DNA of 64,000 nucleotides, from positions 9,090,033 through 9,154,032 of the forward strand of contig JAJEKV010000047.1 of the NCBI GenBank assembly GCA_021234155.1. Reading direction: 5' to 3'. Made by a program: the position numbers and the translations under genes. Source of the DNA: Isoetes taiwanensis (Eukaryota > Streptophyta > Lycopodiopsida > Isoetales > Isoetaceae). Every line of letters begins with the position of its first letter. The first letter of the stretch is position 1. The notes below the pieces were generated by a model that had not been told where the DNA came from, did no database searches, and worked only from the letters and a program-made list of their open reading frames with translations. Shown piece after piece: positions 12,951 to 24,190 of this stretch.

Positions 12951-14646
12951 AAATCATATATTTTGCCATGTTTGAGCACCTTAATTGCATTCAAAGGTTA
13001 TCTTTTTTTGGAGTTTTTTTGCCATGGTTCAAAAGAATGAAGGTATATTGCCAATTTTGGAGTCGAATTTTCAGGGCGTGGATAAGATTTCATGATGCTT
13101 TCTATTTGCAGCCTAGGTTCTCTGATTTTGTGAAGCAGGGGCAGTGGAGCGAGCAGGGACTTCCTGGTTATTTTCTTCAGCTCTTTGATTAGTAGTATAG
13201 ACCCAACTTGAGAGGCTAGAAAAGCAAGCAGATTTGAGATTTCGGGGTCCAAATGCCACTTTGGCAGTGCAACGGCGGTTTATTCTGTTGGCAAAGCTGC
13301 ATGAAAGTCACTATGTTGCCATGGTTTTATCTTTTGATCACCGCATTTTTTTGTTGAGTTTACAACATGGCAAGTTCTGGCATGACAGGTTCTTGCAAGA
13401 GAGAAGTAAACAATAGATCCAGACCTTGGGATATTGGGTTTTGTCTAGATTTTGTGCTGCTTGTCCAGCTACATACCATTTCCTTTAGTATTCTCTAATT
13501 TGAGACTTCTTGGTACCGGTGGGTTCAAATTCCACATTTTATCTCCGTAATGGGGGTGAGGAATACAAGGCTTTAAGATCTTGGTTGATCTCTGTCATGG
13601 CTTCTCCTCTATCGCTTCTGGTATGCAGATTGATATTCTAGTCCCTAAATTCGATGTTGATGCAGGGACTGGTGGTAGCGGTGAATGCCATTGGCAGCAC
13701 ATGTATGAGTCAATATGTTGTGAGTTCTCTGAAGGTTAGGATCAAAAGTGGCCTTAGCTATTATGAGTCATTCGCTTCCTGTGGTTTTTTCTGGTGAAGC
13801 AAAGCACACATATGGGGATGCACATCTTTGGAGCTCTGGTGAGGTTATTGCAGTCTGGAGATTCGAGTCCTTTGGCTCCAAACCGTGAACCTGTATGATG
13901 GTCTGTGCGTGCAGAGCAAGCAGGAAATGGAGATGCTTTTTTTTTTAATGGTTCAATTGTTTGTTTTGACCCATTGGATTTCATTGATATTGCTTGCACC
14001 ATTGGAACTTGGAGTTCAATTTTTATTGAAAAAAAATTGTGACCATTGATCTGACACAATGTAGAGAATATTCTGCAAATTAATGGCCACAAACAAAAGA
14101 TACAAATAAAACCCATAAAGATGCATAATAAGAGTTGAGACTTCAAACTTTTGCTTCAAGCTTGAAGAATTCGCATTCCAAGATCTGCATCTTTAAGCTT
14201 CCACTTCAAAACGTCTCGTCTTCCCTTAGATTCAAGGGATATTCACGGGACTTCATGTGTCTTATGGGGATGCTCTACCTGTCTTCTCTACTCATGACTT
14301 CATTATGCTTGTTATTTTCATAGTTGTGTTAAGATGAAATTACACATCAACAAGAACATATGTCCAAATTTTACAAGGTCGATAGCCATTATGAACCAAT
14401 ATAATAGCTTCGCGAAAGCAATTTTGATATTCCACATAAGTTGAAAAGTACAAATGTGGCGGCAGCGAACAATTGACTGCAACATCCCAAAATGGCCAAA
14501 AATAAGTTACGGCAATCCTTAAGCTTTTATATTAAGATATTAATAGTTAGTTATTTAGTAGTTTTAACATCATATTACATTGGCAGCATTCTTAGGACAA
14601 ATAGTTCATTCTCGGACGCACACTAGAGACTTGCATATGCACTTTG
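12951..14646. other. No gene recognised
   Basis: Short ORFs only, none with a domain. GTGGGTTCAAATTCCAC at about 13519-13535 and GGAGATTCGAGTCC at about 13857-13870 resemble Pol III B boxes, but neither has a convincing A box at tRNA spacing, so I do not call tRNA or SINE genes here. Confidence 0.4.
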
Positions 14647-14660
14647 AGTTAGTTAGTTAA

Positions 14661-14697
<37 letters not shown>
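14647..14697. repeat. (GTTA)n microsatellite
   Basis: About twelve head-to-tail GTTA units with one variant (TTAATTAG) near the left end. Confidence 0.95.
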
Positions 14698-16633
14698 AGT
14701 TTTAATGTTCAGACACCACTAGAGACTTGTACATGCCCTTCATTCTCAGCACACACTACACATGATGAGACTTAAACTCACCCACTTCTCCACCTAATGG
14801 TCGCCAGTGGGTGATACCCTAGTTGCGGAGATTCCAGCGGCAATTGTGATATTGATAGAGGGTATCATAGTTTGTGGGAGCCCAACAGAGAATATGTTGT
14901 CACTTTTCACCAACCTTTGGCTCGGTTCAATGTAGATGTGCTTCAGTTTATTTTTTCTTCACTCCTACCTGGTATCCCATTTTGATTCACCTTGAAGTGG
15001 AGCAAACTGAAATGGTTGAGTATTGGAGGAGAAATCATCCAGCAAAAAAACACTTCAAATCTCTTTAAGGGCCAAACGCAATCACTTTGAATGCGAATTT
15101 AATGTGACTGTGAGTTCTGATACTGTCTATCGAAATCTCACTACAGAATCACCACAAACAGGGTATTAATATCTTAGGACTTTGATTATCCATAAAGGTA
15201 TCTTTAACAAACAGCCATGCCTATATTTTTTGCACACAACCCTTGTTAAACTGATTTGCCAAAAAGAAGTGAATGGCTAGTTCATGTTCATTGATCAAAT
15301 GGATTATTGACCATTTAGCAAATAAGAGGTTGTCTATCAAAAAAGGAGATGGGGTCAAACCCTATACTCCACGTCACCCAATGGTGAAAATCCAATGCGA
15401 GAAGTCAAAATACAAAGTATGTTGAACGCACTTGCAATACATATTGTAAACACTATAACTTGTTTCCAAGGCATTGTACAACACTGCTTACCCACACTTG
15501 TCCGCAATTCTACAGCGGCATGAACTCTCTGATCCACAGCCGATGCAACTGCGGTTGTGGTAGCCCATTTGCAATAAGTGTGAGTACAGAATGTGTTGCA
15601 ATAGCAAAAAGCAAAGATGTTACTGGTCTCTCTATAGGCAGTGAAACATTCATGTTGGACAAATAGAAGATTAAATAAAGTCCTAGAAGACATGTTGCAG
15701 ATGTATGTATGGGATAAGCAAGAATAGAGGTATGCTTACCTATACTTGGCAGAACGTGTTTGCAAAGTGCTAACTACTTTGCTACATGCATGCCACCATA
15801 TATGCTAACGTATGGTTATCAATGCTTGACCACAGCAAGATGGCAAGACCCAATATTCAAAATGTAATTCGCATGGGTATGCTTCAAGATATGGAAGCAA
15901 GCATTAACGAAGCAAGGGAATACATATTGCAGTGTGCGCAAAGCAGGAAGCCTATGTGGATAGCCATCGGATAGACAAAAATTCCGAGCAAATGCTGAAG
16001 CATGGCTTAAAATTGTTGTTAAGAAAGAGAAATTCAGAAGTGGAACCAACAGAAGTTAGCATTGATTGATTCATTTTGGTTTGCGTAAGCCTTATTTGCA
16101 GGACCACCATCTCCTTGAGCTTAAAGATTAGGAACTTCCCCTAAAACCTAAAAAGGTCTTGTAAAAAAGTGAATTAGCAATAACACGGAGGAAAAGCACC
16201 TTATCAAGTAGAAATTCACATGTGAAGAAGAGGCCACCTTGAAAAAGGGGAACTCCTTGTAATATTTTAGGTAGGTTTTCCATTGAGCTGCAGTTCTAGA
16301 ATGTCAGATCTAATTGAATTCGGAAAAGACTAAAAGCCTTTATGGACCACAATATATTTGACCTTCATTGGCCCACAAGTGCCCATTAATAGACCATGCA
16401 TCTAAGGCCCTTTGTCCACGGTAATCTTATTTCTAAAAGTCACATATTCTATCAAATAATGTTTGGCCACCTATTGTCTTAAAAGAAAATCATTTTTCCA
16501 TTATAAAAATCTCTTATTTAGGTTTGGAATAGGTTTGGATACCGCTTTAATGTAAATGGAGTCTTATATTTTATTCTGGGGGATTTCCCCTGCCATAAAA
16601 TAAGACACCTACTAAAAATGAGACGTGTCTTAT
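14698..16633. other. No gene recognised
   Basis: Both strands carry only short unassigned ORFs. The 15355-15693 minus-strand ORF has hydrophobic patches but no motif and no supporting splice context. Confidence 0.4.
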
Positions 16634-16797
16634 TTTTTCATGATTTTCCACTAGTAATTTAATGGTGTCATATTTTATGACTACCATGCAGTGGAAAAAC
16701 AAGTTTAAAGTTGTGTCTCGTTTTTGGCCCTGGAGTCACAAATGGTGTCGTATACTATATATGACAATCATATTTTGCGACTAGTGTGGAAGAAGGG
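16634..16797. repeat. Dispersed repeat, copy 2 (partner at 7652-7815)
   Basis: Direct-orientation partner of 7652-7815. Just upstream (16570-16590) is a GGGGGATTTCCCC palindromic word that also occurs in altered form at about 6818, hinting that the family is longer than the aligned part. Confidence 0.6.
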
Positions 16798-17994
16798 ACT
16801 AATTCAATTTCGATTACTTCCTATGGTGGGTTATTAAAGGGTAAAAAGTGGGCAATTAAGGAGCAAAAAAGTGAGCCATTGAAAGGGAGTGGGTGGACGA
16901 AGGCATCCTCCCCTGTTATGAGCATACTTTGTTGTGAAGAACAACATAGAAATGGGACTTTCGTACCCAACCCAAATTGTTGAAAAAGACATTGAGCAGG
17001 ATATGTAGATTGGATGTAAAAGATGTCTTTTGTTAACAATGTTTCCACTTTGGCTGTGTAAGAATTTTTTTATCTCTTTGTATTTTTGCATGTTTAAATC
17101 CAATATTTAGATATAATCATGTTTAGTATAGGTATTTTTCGCTATATTTTGTGTTTTATTTTATCTTAAAAATGTGCATTTTTTTATTCCATTTGTGCAT
17201 TATAGAATATATGAGTTCAATTAAGGGCCAAAACTCGATGCCACGTCAAAAAGCTCACGGCCAATGGGGAGCCGAGGTTGTACAGAGTTTTTTAATCGAG
17301 CCTCTTAATGTTATTCCAGGTGTCAGTTGGACGTAGGTTCGCTAATATTCGTGCCTCTTGCTTTGGGTGTCAGATTACACACAAGTAATTATGATTGTTG
17401 CTCCTGCCCTCAATTCCCGCCCATGTGTTTTCTTCAACAGAATTTGCGCCAAGATCAATCTGCCCGCGCCAAGGGAACTTCGATTTACTCGGGAATAGCT
17501 TAGACCTGCGCTTAAGGGAACTTCGACGGTAGAATAGCTTCGATCAAGGTAAAATAACTGAGCCTTTCCTAGTATTTCTATTCCGCCCTACATTCTGATT
17601 CAAATTTTGTAACTGTAGATGGTTGTAAGCTCTATCACACTCGAAAATGAATTTGAAAGCTTTATGATATCAACAGGAGCTTTATTACACTCCAACCCAG
17701 AATGAGAGGTGAATGGCGAGTCAAAAGATGCAAGAGAAATGATGTTTCTGCACATTGGAAGGCTTTGGTGGTTGGTTTTCAATCAGGCAAAGAGATATAT
17801 GTACAAGTGAGGCATGTATACACTCCAACAGATATGCAAAAGAAAAAATAAGCAAGCGACGAACTTTCCCATGGTTAGAAGCAAATTGTGAGTGTATTTC
17901 TATGCAATCCATATCTAAATTAGTTCAGTTACTTATCCAGTTCATTCCTATTCTCTCAGGTTTGTGTATATCTGATGTGGAGAACATAGTCTCT
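16798..17994. other. No gene recognised
   Basis: AT-rich; no domain-bearing ORF on either strand. AGGGAACTTCGA occurs twice (about 17472-17483 and 17516-17527), a small local repeat. Confidence 0.4.
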
Positions 17995-18263
17995 TCATAC
18001 TCGATAAGTAGTGTATTCCACTGCTTTCACCAAGATATGGGCTCCTTGTTGTTCGAAGATAGCACACCAGTGCAGCTCAGAGAAAGGGGTATATGGTTCT
18101 AGACGGTATGAATACTCTCCATGAAGCTCCAACCTTATTGAGCTTTCATTGCCCAGTCTGTCCAAGCTATACCGTAGCCCTCTGGATGCCACTTCTGTCT
18201 TACTAGCACGGAATAAGTTGTCGCAGGAAATGTTCACGGTATTGAAGGAGAAGGGAGGAGTCT
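17995..18263 (-). pseudogene. Possible orphan terminal exon of an unidentified gene
   Basis: On the minus strand an acceptor-like TGCCCGCAG at about 18272-18264 opens a frame of about 89 codons to a TGA at 17995. Its composition is protein-like and balanced (stretches such as GLRYSLDRLGNESSIRLEL and PFSELHWCAIFEQQGAH), unlike the low-complexity shadows around it. I do not recognise the family and found no upstream exons within 700 bp. It may be a last exon with distant partners, or a captured or retroposed fragment. Confidence 0.3.
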
Positions 18264-18839
18264 GCGGGCATGTAAAGATAAATTTAGGGAATTGATTTGT
18301 TCATTGCCTTATTCAAGAGTGCCGACAATATTAAGAAGACTTTGAAGATGTTTACAATTCAACATCGATTGATAGTTTTTTAGATAGTCTATTTTTTGAA
18401 GATTGACTTCATGATGGAGCTGAATCTATTGAATGTAGGATAAGTCGAGACATGGTTCGATTCAGATATTGCATTCGAAAGCAAATGTTGTATCTCACTT
18501 TTAAGTATAGGAGATGGTGAAATGTCTGTGAAGGAAGAAAGTACATCTGGATTCCAGTAGAACAAGACGACAATTAAAAAGGATAATTAGCTATTCGTGG
18601 TCTCTATTCGATGTCCGATGGCAACTAAAGTTTGAGACAGACTTAAATTTCTTCCATTTTATGCTCCACGGCCAGAAGGTAGGAAAGCACTGAGAAGAAT
18701 GCTATAAAAAATTGGGGTAATGTATGCCACCAAAAATATTATCTGTATATGAATTTATGTAATATAAATATAAGTGACGATTAATTGGAGATCTATTGTA
18801 TATTAATTGGAAAGGTTTGCTTTTGGTGTAGCATAAAAA
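18264..18839. other. No gene recognised
   Basis: AT-rich stretch between the orphan exon and the hairpin-unit array; no supportable feature. Confidence 0.4.
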
Positions 18840-19357
18840 ATTAAAGTAGCTACGGTGCAAAATTGTGGATATCAGAAAATAAGGAAGTGTTGTTTTCGCA
18901 CCGCAAGCACGGTGCAAAATTATGTATAACATAAAATATGGAAGTGTTGTTTTCGCACCGTAGCTACGATGCGAAATTCATTAAAGGTTTGATGGGATCA
19001 GGGCCCAACCTCAATGCCAACATGGAAAACCCACTAGGTTTGAGGCCTATGAACAGGTTGCAGAAAATCTGTATTTCATTACCAACCTCAAGAACATGGT
19101 TACGGTGCAAATTTGCCATGTCCATAACCAATGAATACATGCATTTCGCACGTTTTTTTCTTTTTTTTGAAGGAACAAGATGATTTTCTCACTAATTAAG
19201 GAAAAACATTACAAAAGTTTTTAGCATTTCGCACTGTGGCCACTATGCGCCACTTTCTTTCTTTCTTTTTAGGGCATGGCTATGGTGCGAATTTGCCATG
19301 TCCACAGCCCAATGGATACATGCATTTCGCACGATAACCACTGTGCCCTTTTTTTCG

Positions 19358-19388
<31 letters not shown>

Positions 19389-19915
19389 GGGCGTGGCTAC
19401 AGTGCTAATTTGCCATGTCCACAACCCAATGGATACATACATTTTGCATTGTAACCACTGTGGCTTTTTTTTTTTTTTTTTTTAAAGGAAGGAAGTATAT
19501 TTTAATGTCCACGGAGACCGTGGCTACAGTGTGAATTTGCCAGGTCCACAACCCAATGTATACATGCATTTCGCGCTATAACCACTGTGCCCACTTTTTC
19601 ATAATCAATTTGACAATAACTAATGGGAGACTACTTTTGAACTCACAAGACACTACTCAAAATTCAATGAAACAAAAAGAGTTGTCATTGCCCAAATATC
19701 CATTGCTTTGAATTATTGAGAGCATCCTCATCAACTTCCTCCCTTCAATTGAACCTCTTCTTATATGGCAACCATAAAATAAGGAAGTGTTATTTTTGCA
19801 TGTGTATAATTTAAAATATGGAAGTGTTATTTTCGCATTGTAGCCACAGTGCGAAATTGTGTATAACATAAGACATGGAAGTGTTATTTTCACGCCGTAG
19901 CCACGGTGTTACTCG
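18840..19915. repeat. Hairpin-unit repeat array (two interleaved unit types)
   Basis: Two unit types are visible. Type A (ATGGAAGTGTTATTTTCGCA, then a GTAGCCACGGTGCGAAATT-like segment, about 60 bp) occurs about twice at 18835-18980 and about three times at 19770-19910. Type B (TTTGCCATGTCCACAACCCA ... ATACATGCATTTCGCAC) occurs four times between them, cores near 19098, 19275, 19400 and 19530. Type B units are mostly bounded by GGCTACAGTG and CCACTGTG, which can pair as a hairpin. Poly-T and (TAA)n tracts separate units. No coding potential. Confidence 0.7.
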
Positions 19916-19987
19916 CTCTTGCATATCAAGCCACTACTAAGGCACTCATCTTCAAACTATTACAAATCGAGGCGCTGCTCAACGAGA

Positions 19988-20299
19988 ATGGTAAAGAGCA
20001 GATCAGATAAGGCATGGGAGTTGTTTAGCACATGGTACGACAATATAGTAGAGAAAGAACGAGATTTTCGTCAGATGCATCCAGAAGAGTTTGAGGAGGA
20101 GATAGAGGAGCCAGTTGATGCAACTACTGTATACAATAATTTTTGCCCAATAGTAGACACTATGGCAGAGTGTAACCGGTCTACCGATGTATATGGGGGC
20201 ATTCTTCATAGATTCATGGCTAGAGCTGGACCTAACGTGAGACTATGTCATGTGACTGGTTTGCCTTCACTAAGCAGGCAAGCATTAATTAAGATGTGA
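19988..20299 (+). CDS. Hypothetical protein, 103 aa (possibly a decayed fragment)
   Basis: ORF from the ATG at 19988 to the TGA at 20299. The product is charged, with an acidic run (EEFEEEIEEPVD), then YNNFCPIVDTMAECNRSTD. Coding character seems to continue just past the stop in another frame (TELGGFFRDYPQNCAG, around 20310-20357), suggesting a frameshifted longer ORF. No family recognised. A transposon-derived origin is likely given the neighbourhood, but this is inference. Confidence 0.3.
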   Translation: MVKSRSDKAWELFSTWYDNIVEKERDFRQMHPEEFEEEIEEPVDATTVYNNFCPIVDTMAECNRSTDVYGGILHRFMARAGPNVRLCHVTGLPSLSRQALIKM

Positions 20300-20702
20300 T
20301 GATCAAGACCGAATTAGGAGGTTTTTTTAGAGACTACCCGCAGAACTGTGCAGGCAAGAAGGCAAAGAAAGTTTTTATAGCCTAGATATTATGTTCCACA
20401 CATACATGATTTACAGTAAGTCAAACCAAGATGCTGCTTCTTCTTCAAGTGTGCAGGTCGCTCAGATAGAACGTCCTGCCTCACCAGTAGAGGAGCAGAT
20501 AGATCCAGAGGAGAGAAGCTCCTACTGAAAAATGAGGAGAATGGGGAGGTATTGGAAGAGGAGGTCTCCGAGAAGAAACTGTCTACTTGGGGGGTTATCA
20601 GAAGCATATTCCATTTATGGGCTTCAAGTTTCTTGCCCTTGCCCTAAACCCTAGTGGAGTTGTTTTCATTCTTTTGACTCGCTTGTGAAGGGAATCATTT
20701 TC

Positions 20703-21137
20703 TTACACAACACTCTTTATTTCTTGCTGCAGTGACTTCATCTCCGTCACCGATTTTTTATTTTCTACCTCCAATTCATTGAGCCTGTGGCATTGTTGAG
20801 ATAGCAAGTAGTTCGCTTGTTGGAGCCGATTATCTGATAAAACGTTGCAATTGAATCCATACAAGTGGTTATACATAGCCCGCAAATGTGGATCAGTATT
20901 ACCATTAATCAAATTAATACAGTAACTGAGTAACCCTTGCTGACCCTTGCAAGGAAATCCAATAAGATCGGATGCAGAGTGGAAGTTTGGATGGGCTCGA
21001 ATGAAAGGATCACAAGGATACAATTGCCCTTTAGCCCAGAGATGTATATTCATTGCTCTAGAAGCTTGCAATGCATCTTCATCTACTCGTTGCTTCCAAA
21101 TGAACTTATTCCTGTAAGGCAGACATCCTTTTGACAT
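20703..21137 (-). CDS. Hypothetical protein with C-terminal coiled coil, 144 aa
   Basis: Minus-strand ORF from the ATG at 21137 to the TAA at 20703. The first two thirds are mixed (for example AMNIHLWAKGQLYPCD). The last ~40 residues (QQCHRLNELEVENKKSVTEM and on) have heptad-like Leu/Glu/Lys spacing typical of a coiled coil. No homologue recognised and no splice partners seen. Balanced composition makes it more credible than surrounding ORFs. It could be a gag-like or host-gene fragment. Confidence 0.35.
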   Translation of the reverse strand: MSKGCLPYRNKFIWKQRVDEDALQASRAMNIHLWAKGQLYPCDPFIRAHPNFHSASDLIGFPCKGQQGLLSYCINLINGNTDPHLRAMYNHLYGFNCNVLSDNRLQQANYLLSQQCHRLNELEVENKKSVTEMKSLQQEIKSVV

Positions 21138-22863
21138 TTGCACTCTAAATTGACCTCGGAATTAGTTTGATCCCGAAACAGAAGTATCAGAAACAAGAAC
21201 ACTCAAAAGAATGCGATGAGAATTCGAAAACAAAATACCTTTGCCATTGAGATTGCAAAAGACCAAGTACCGGAGCCAAGCTTAGAATTAGGAAGATTCT
21301 TGCCAACAAACAGAGTGAAATTGAAAATTTTCGCTCTATTTGCTGGCAAGAATCTACCATAATTTGAATTCAAATGATGCTTGGGTGCGATAGCAAGCTC
21401 GATGGCGCTGAAGCTTGATGGTGGGGAAAGAGAAAATCTTAGATATAATCATCGAATTTTGTGGTCGTTAGGAAATAATGATTGCAAAACTTTAGGGTTG
21501 GGAGAGTGGAAGTTAGGTATGGAGGGGGGAAAGTAGGTTCGGGATCCTATGTGGCGCCCCCCCTCCCCCCCTCCCCCCCCCAAAAAAAAATACTCTTACA
21601 AAGCCTCTAAATGATCCCAAATATCCTTTAATGGAAATGGCAAATGATCTAATATATTTCGTAGAAAATTTTTTGCTATTTTTAGCACACCAACCCTACC
21701 GGGCCTACAACCGTTCTTTCAATTCTAGCCTATCCATGTAGCTTCTCCACCTCATCCAAAATTGATGTAACGTTAGCTTTCACCATGAGATCTTCTTTTT
21801 TTTCAGATCTAGGGCCAGGGAACTTAGACAATAGACCAAAAATAGGCATTAAAATAGAAGAGGCCACGGAATAACTTCCCATTGTGAGCAATACGATATG
21901 ATATGAATAGAAGTTGCTCTTCCTCGCGACCTTGAAGTGCTCGGCCAGAAGTCTTCTGAGGGAACGAGGGTAAAATGATTTGTTGTTCATACAAAGAAAC
22001 CCCATATCTCCCCGCTTTGCCCTCAAACCGCCATAGCCAACTCCGGCGCCTCCTTCCTTCAATAGCGCACATTCAATATCCATAATCCTTAATAATTTGC
22101 GTCAATCTCCGCCCTGCCTTTTCCCAAATCTTTTCTCGTTTCCTGCAGTTTCTGCAGCATTTTTCAAAATTGGAAGCATGTTTGGCTGTGGATGCTTGCC
22201 TTTGGAGTAAAAAAGATCGGCATCAAGCGAAGATTTTGTGATTCTTTCGACACCGATCAGAGATAAAGCCGACCAATTTTTACGCGGTCTCAGCCTAAGG
22301 TACTTCCCAAATCTCCTAACATTTCCTCCCCTAAGAAACAAAGTCGTCGCCAAGAAATCTCTGGAGGCATTTATCTAGTCCGGAAAGATTTAATCTGTGA
22401 GGATTCAGGCCTTTGAAAAGGAGCCCATACCATGACATTGACTGGTTCAAAAGTAAAGAAGATTTTATTGTAGGGCTGGAAATTTCATTTCCCATTAGTA
22501 TATCGCCAAAGAGGACCTACTCCAAAGGTTAAGCTTTCATTAGGCTCTCCTCGACCTAAATGGCAATAGTTTCTTTATTAAGATCCCCTGCTATTCCAAG
22601 AACACCTAAGATTCCAATGTCTCCTAGAAACAGCCTAATTTCAGCTGCAGATTCGCCCATTTCACCCAAAGTTCTAAAGAAGATAACAAGAACTTGTTGA
22701 ATCGAGCTGCCCATTTTGTGAACTACCACGGGAATCGTAGATTGACTGCTAGCTTGTTGTATACACTTGCCAGGATGATTCGTTCTGAAAAATGTACATT
22801 GTCTAGTTCTTGGATTATCCCTTCTAACATTGCCCATATTAATGAGCACCGTGTCCGAGCTGC
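21138..22863. other. No firm gene; low-complexity tract
   Basis: Contains a C-rich then A-rich tract at about 21553-21590. Minus-strand ORFs at 22083-21730 and 22353-22102 are separated by a stop and start without a good ATG. They could be pieces of one decayed gene, but no motif supports this. Confidence 0.35.
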
Positions 22864-23620
22864 ATGGAGAGTCCTGCTCAATCCTACCACTGCATGCCAT
22901 CGGATATGAGGACAATTTTGTTTGGGCTGCCAGCAGGTTTTGTACCTGTGGAAAGGAATGGGCCTGGGAGGAGGCGGTATTGGGATGATGCTATTCCTGT
23001 TGATGAACAAGATAATAACTTTGAGGATATTCATGATGCTTCTTATAGTGGAGACAATGATGATGTTGTGATTCTTCAGCCTGGTGTAGATTTCATTCCT
23101 GTGCACAAGGGTGATCGTACCATGGCTGTTGAGTGATGAACTTGGTTGCCTCTTCATTGTACAGTTGGGTTTGTTTTCATAGCTTTCTTTGTTTTTAGTT
23201 GCAGGGGATATGGAGACTGATGGGGAACCAGTTGTTGGCGTGGAGCAACCTACTGTGTCCTTGCCTGACTCTTTTATTTTGTCTGCTGTAGAAGCATCCC
23301 ATCCGGACCCTGTTGTGTTCTCGGCTGAGCCTGAGGCACCATTATCTGCTCAAGAGTTCGTGAATAGTGTTATCCAGGTTGGAACTGAGGCGCATAGGAT
23401 TGCGGCATCCTTGCGCTTGCTTAGGCTGCAGCTTAGAGGGCTTTATGCCTCAATTGACAATGCCATATCTGTTGTGGAGTGGGACCATTTGGGGGTGCCC
23501 GTTTCTGAGTTGCACATCTTGCACTCTCATATGGGCCTTGCGAGGGTCTTGCTTGTGCAAGAAATACGGCAACTAGATGCAGTTATTAGGCATGCACAAA
23601 GTGGCTCCGCTATGAACTGA
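22864..23620 (+). CDS. Hypothetical protein, predicted two exons, 220 aa
   Basis: Exon 1 runs 22864-23110 (ATG start), with an intron at 23111-23204 that begins GTGATC and ends TTTTTAGTTGCAG. Exon 2 runs 23205-23620. The phase joins through a Gly codon and gives about 220 residues ending ...QSGSAMN. The product has a Gly/Arg patch (NGPGRRRYWDD), an acidic middle (NNFEDIHDASYSGDNDD) and a helical C-terminus rich in Leu, Ile and His. I do not recognise the family. The start is uncertain; further 5' exons are possible. The duplicated block X1 begins 13 nt after the stop, so the 3' UTR lies inside X1 and is repeated in X2 without its ORF. Confidence 0.42.
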
Positions 23621-24098
23621 TCTCTTTACATGTTCTTGTTCTGTTGGCTTCTGTTTTTGTGTGTGAACTTGATAAGCCTTGATTTGGATTTGTATTGCTG
23701 AAATAATAAGTATGCTTTCCTTCTAAATAACGTGTTCAATAAGTTTGGGCAGACTACAATTGCTTAAGAGGTATGTATGCTTTGCTAGTTCTGAAATTGG
23801 TTGTGGTAAATAACATGTTGAATAAGTTTGAGCAGCCTACAATTCGTTAACAGGTATGTATGCTTTGGTGGCTCTAAAATTGGTTGTGGTATTTGGTTGT
23901 AAATGTGACGTGTTTAGCAAGTTTGAGCAGGCTGCAGTTGTTATCCAGAATTGTGTGTTGTGAATATGACCTGTTCAATGAGTTTGAGCAGCCTGCAGTT
24001 GTATAATGTGGCTAAAATTTCGAATGCTATTTCAAATTGTGTAATTGAAATTATATGCTGGTACTGACTTCTTTGCTTTGTCAGTGGGCTTTGGCCCC

Positions 24099-24190
24099 TA
24101 AGCATACTAGGCATCCCTCTTGTGGGATACCTAGTATGCTTGGATGAGCGTCGGAACTTGTACTGGGGTTCGACTCCCCAGGCTCATAAT
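24099..24190 (+). repeat. Near-perfect hairpin next to a Pol III B-box/T-arm-like sequence (SINE-like)
   Basis: AAGCATACTAGGCATCCC, a six-base loop, then GGGATACCTAGTATGCTT form an 18-bp stem with one mismatch (24099-24140). It is followed by TGGGGTTCGACTCCCCA (24161-24177), which contains an exact B box and folds as a five-bp T-stem with seven-base loop. TAGTATGCTTGG, 31 nt upstream of the B box, is a weak A box. The same element is in X2 at about 41777-41868. It is not a full tRNA gene. Confidence 0.55.

Noticed and set aside
24150-24190. tRNA gene in block X
   Set aside because: The T-arm is perfect, but there is no room for D and anticodon arms between ATGAGCG and GGCTCAT.
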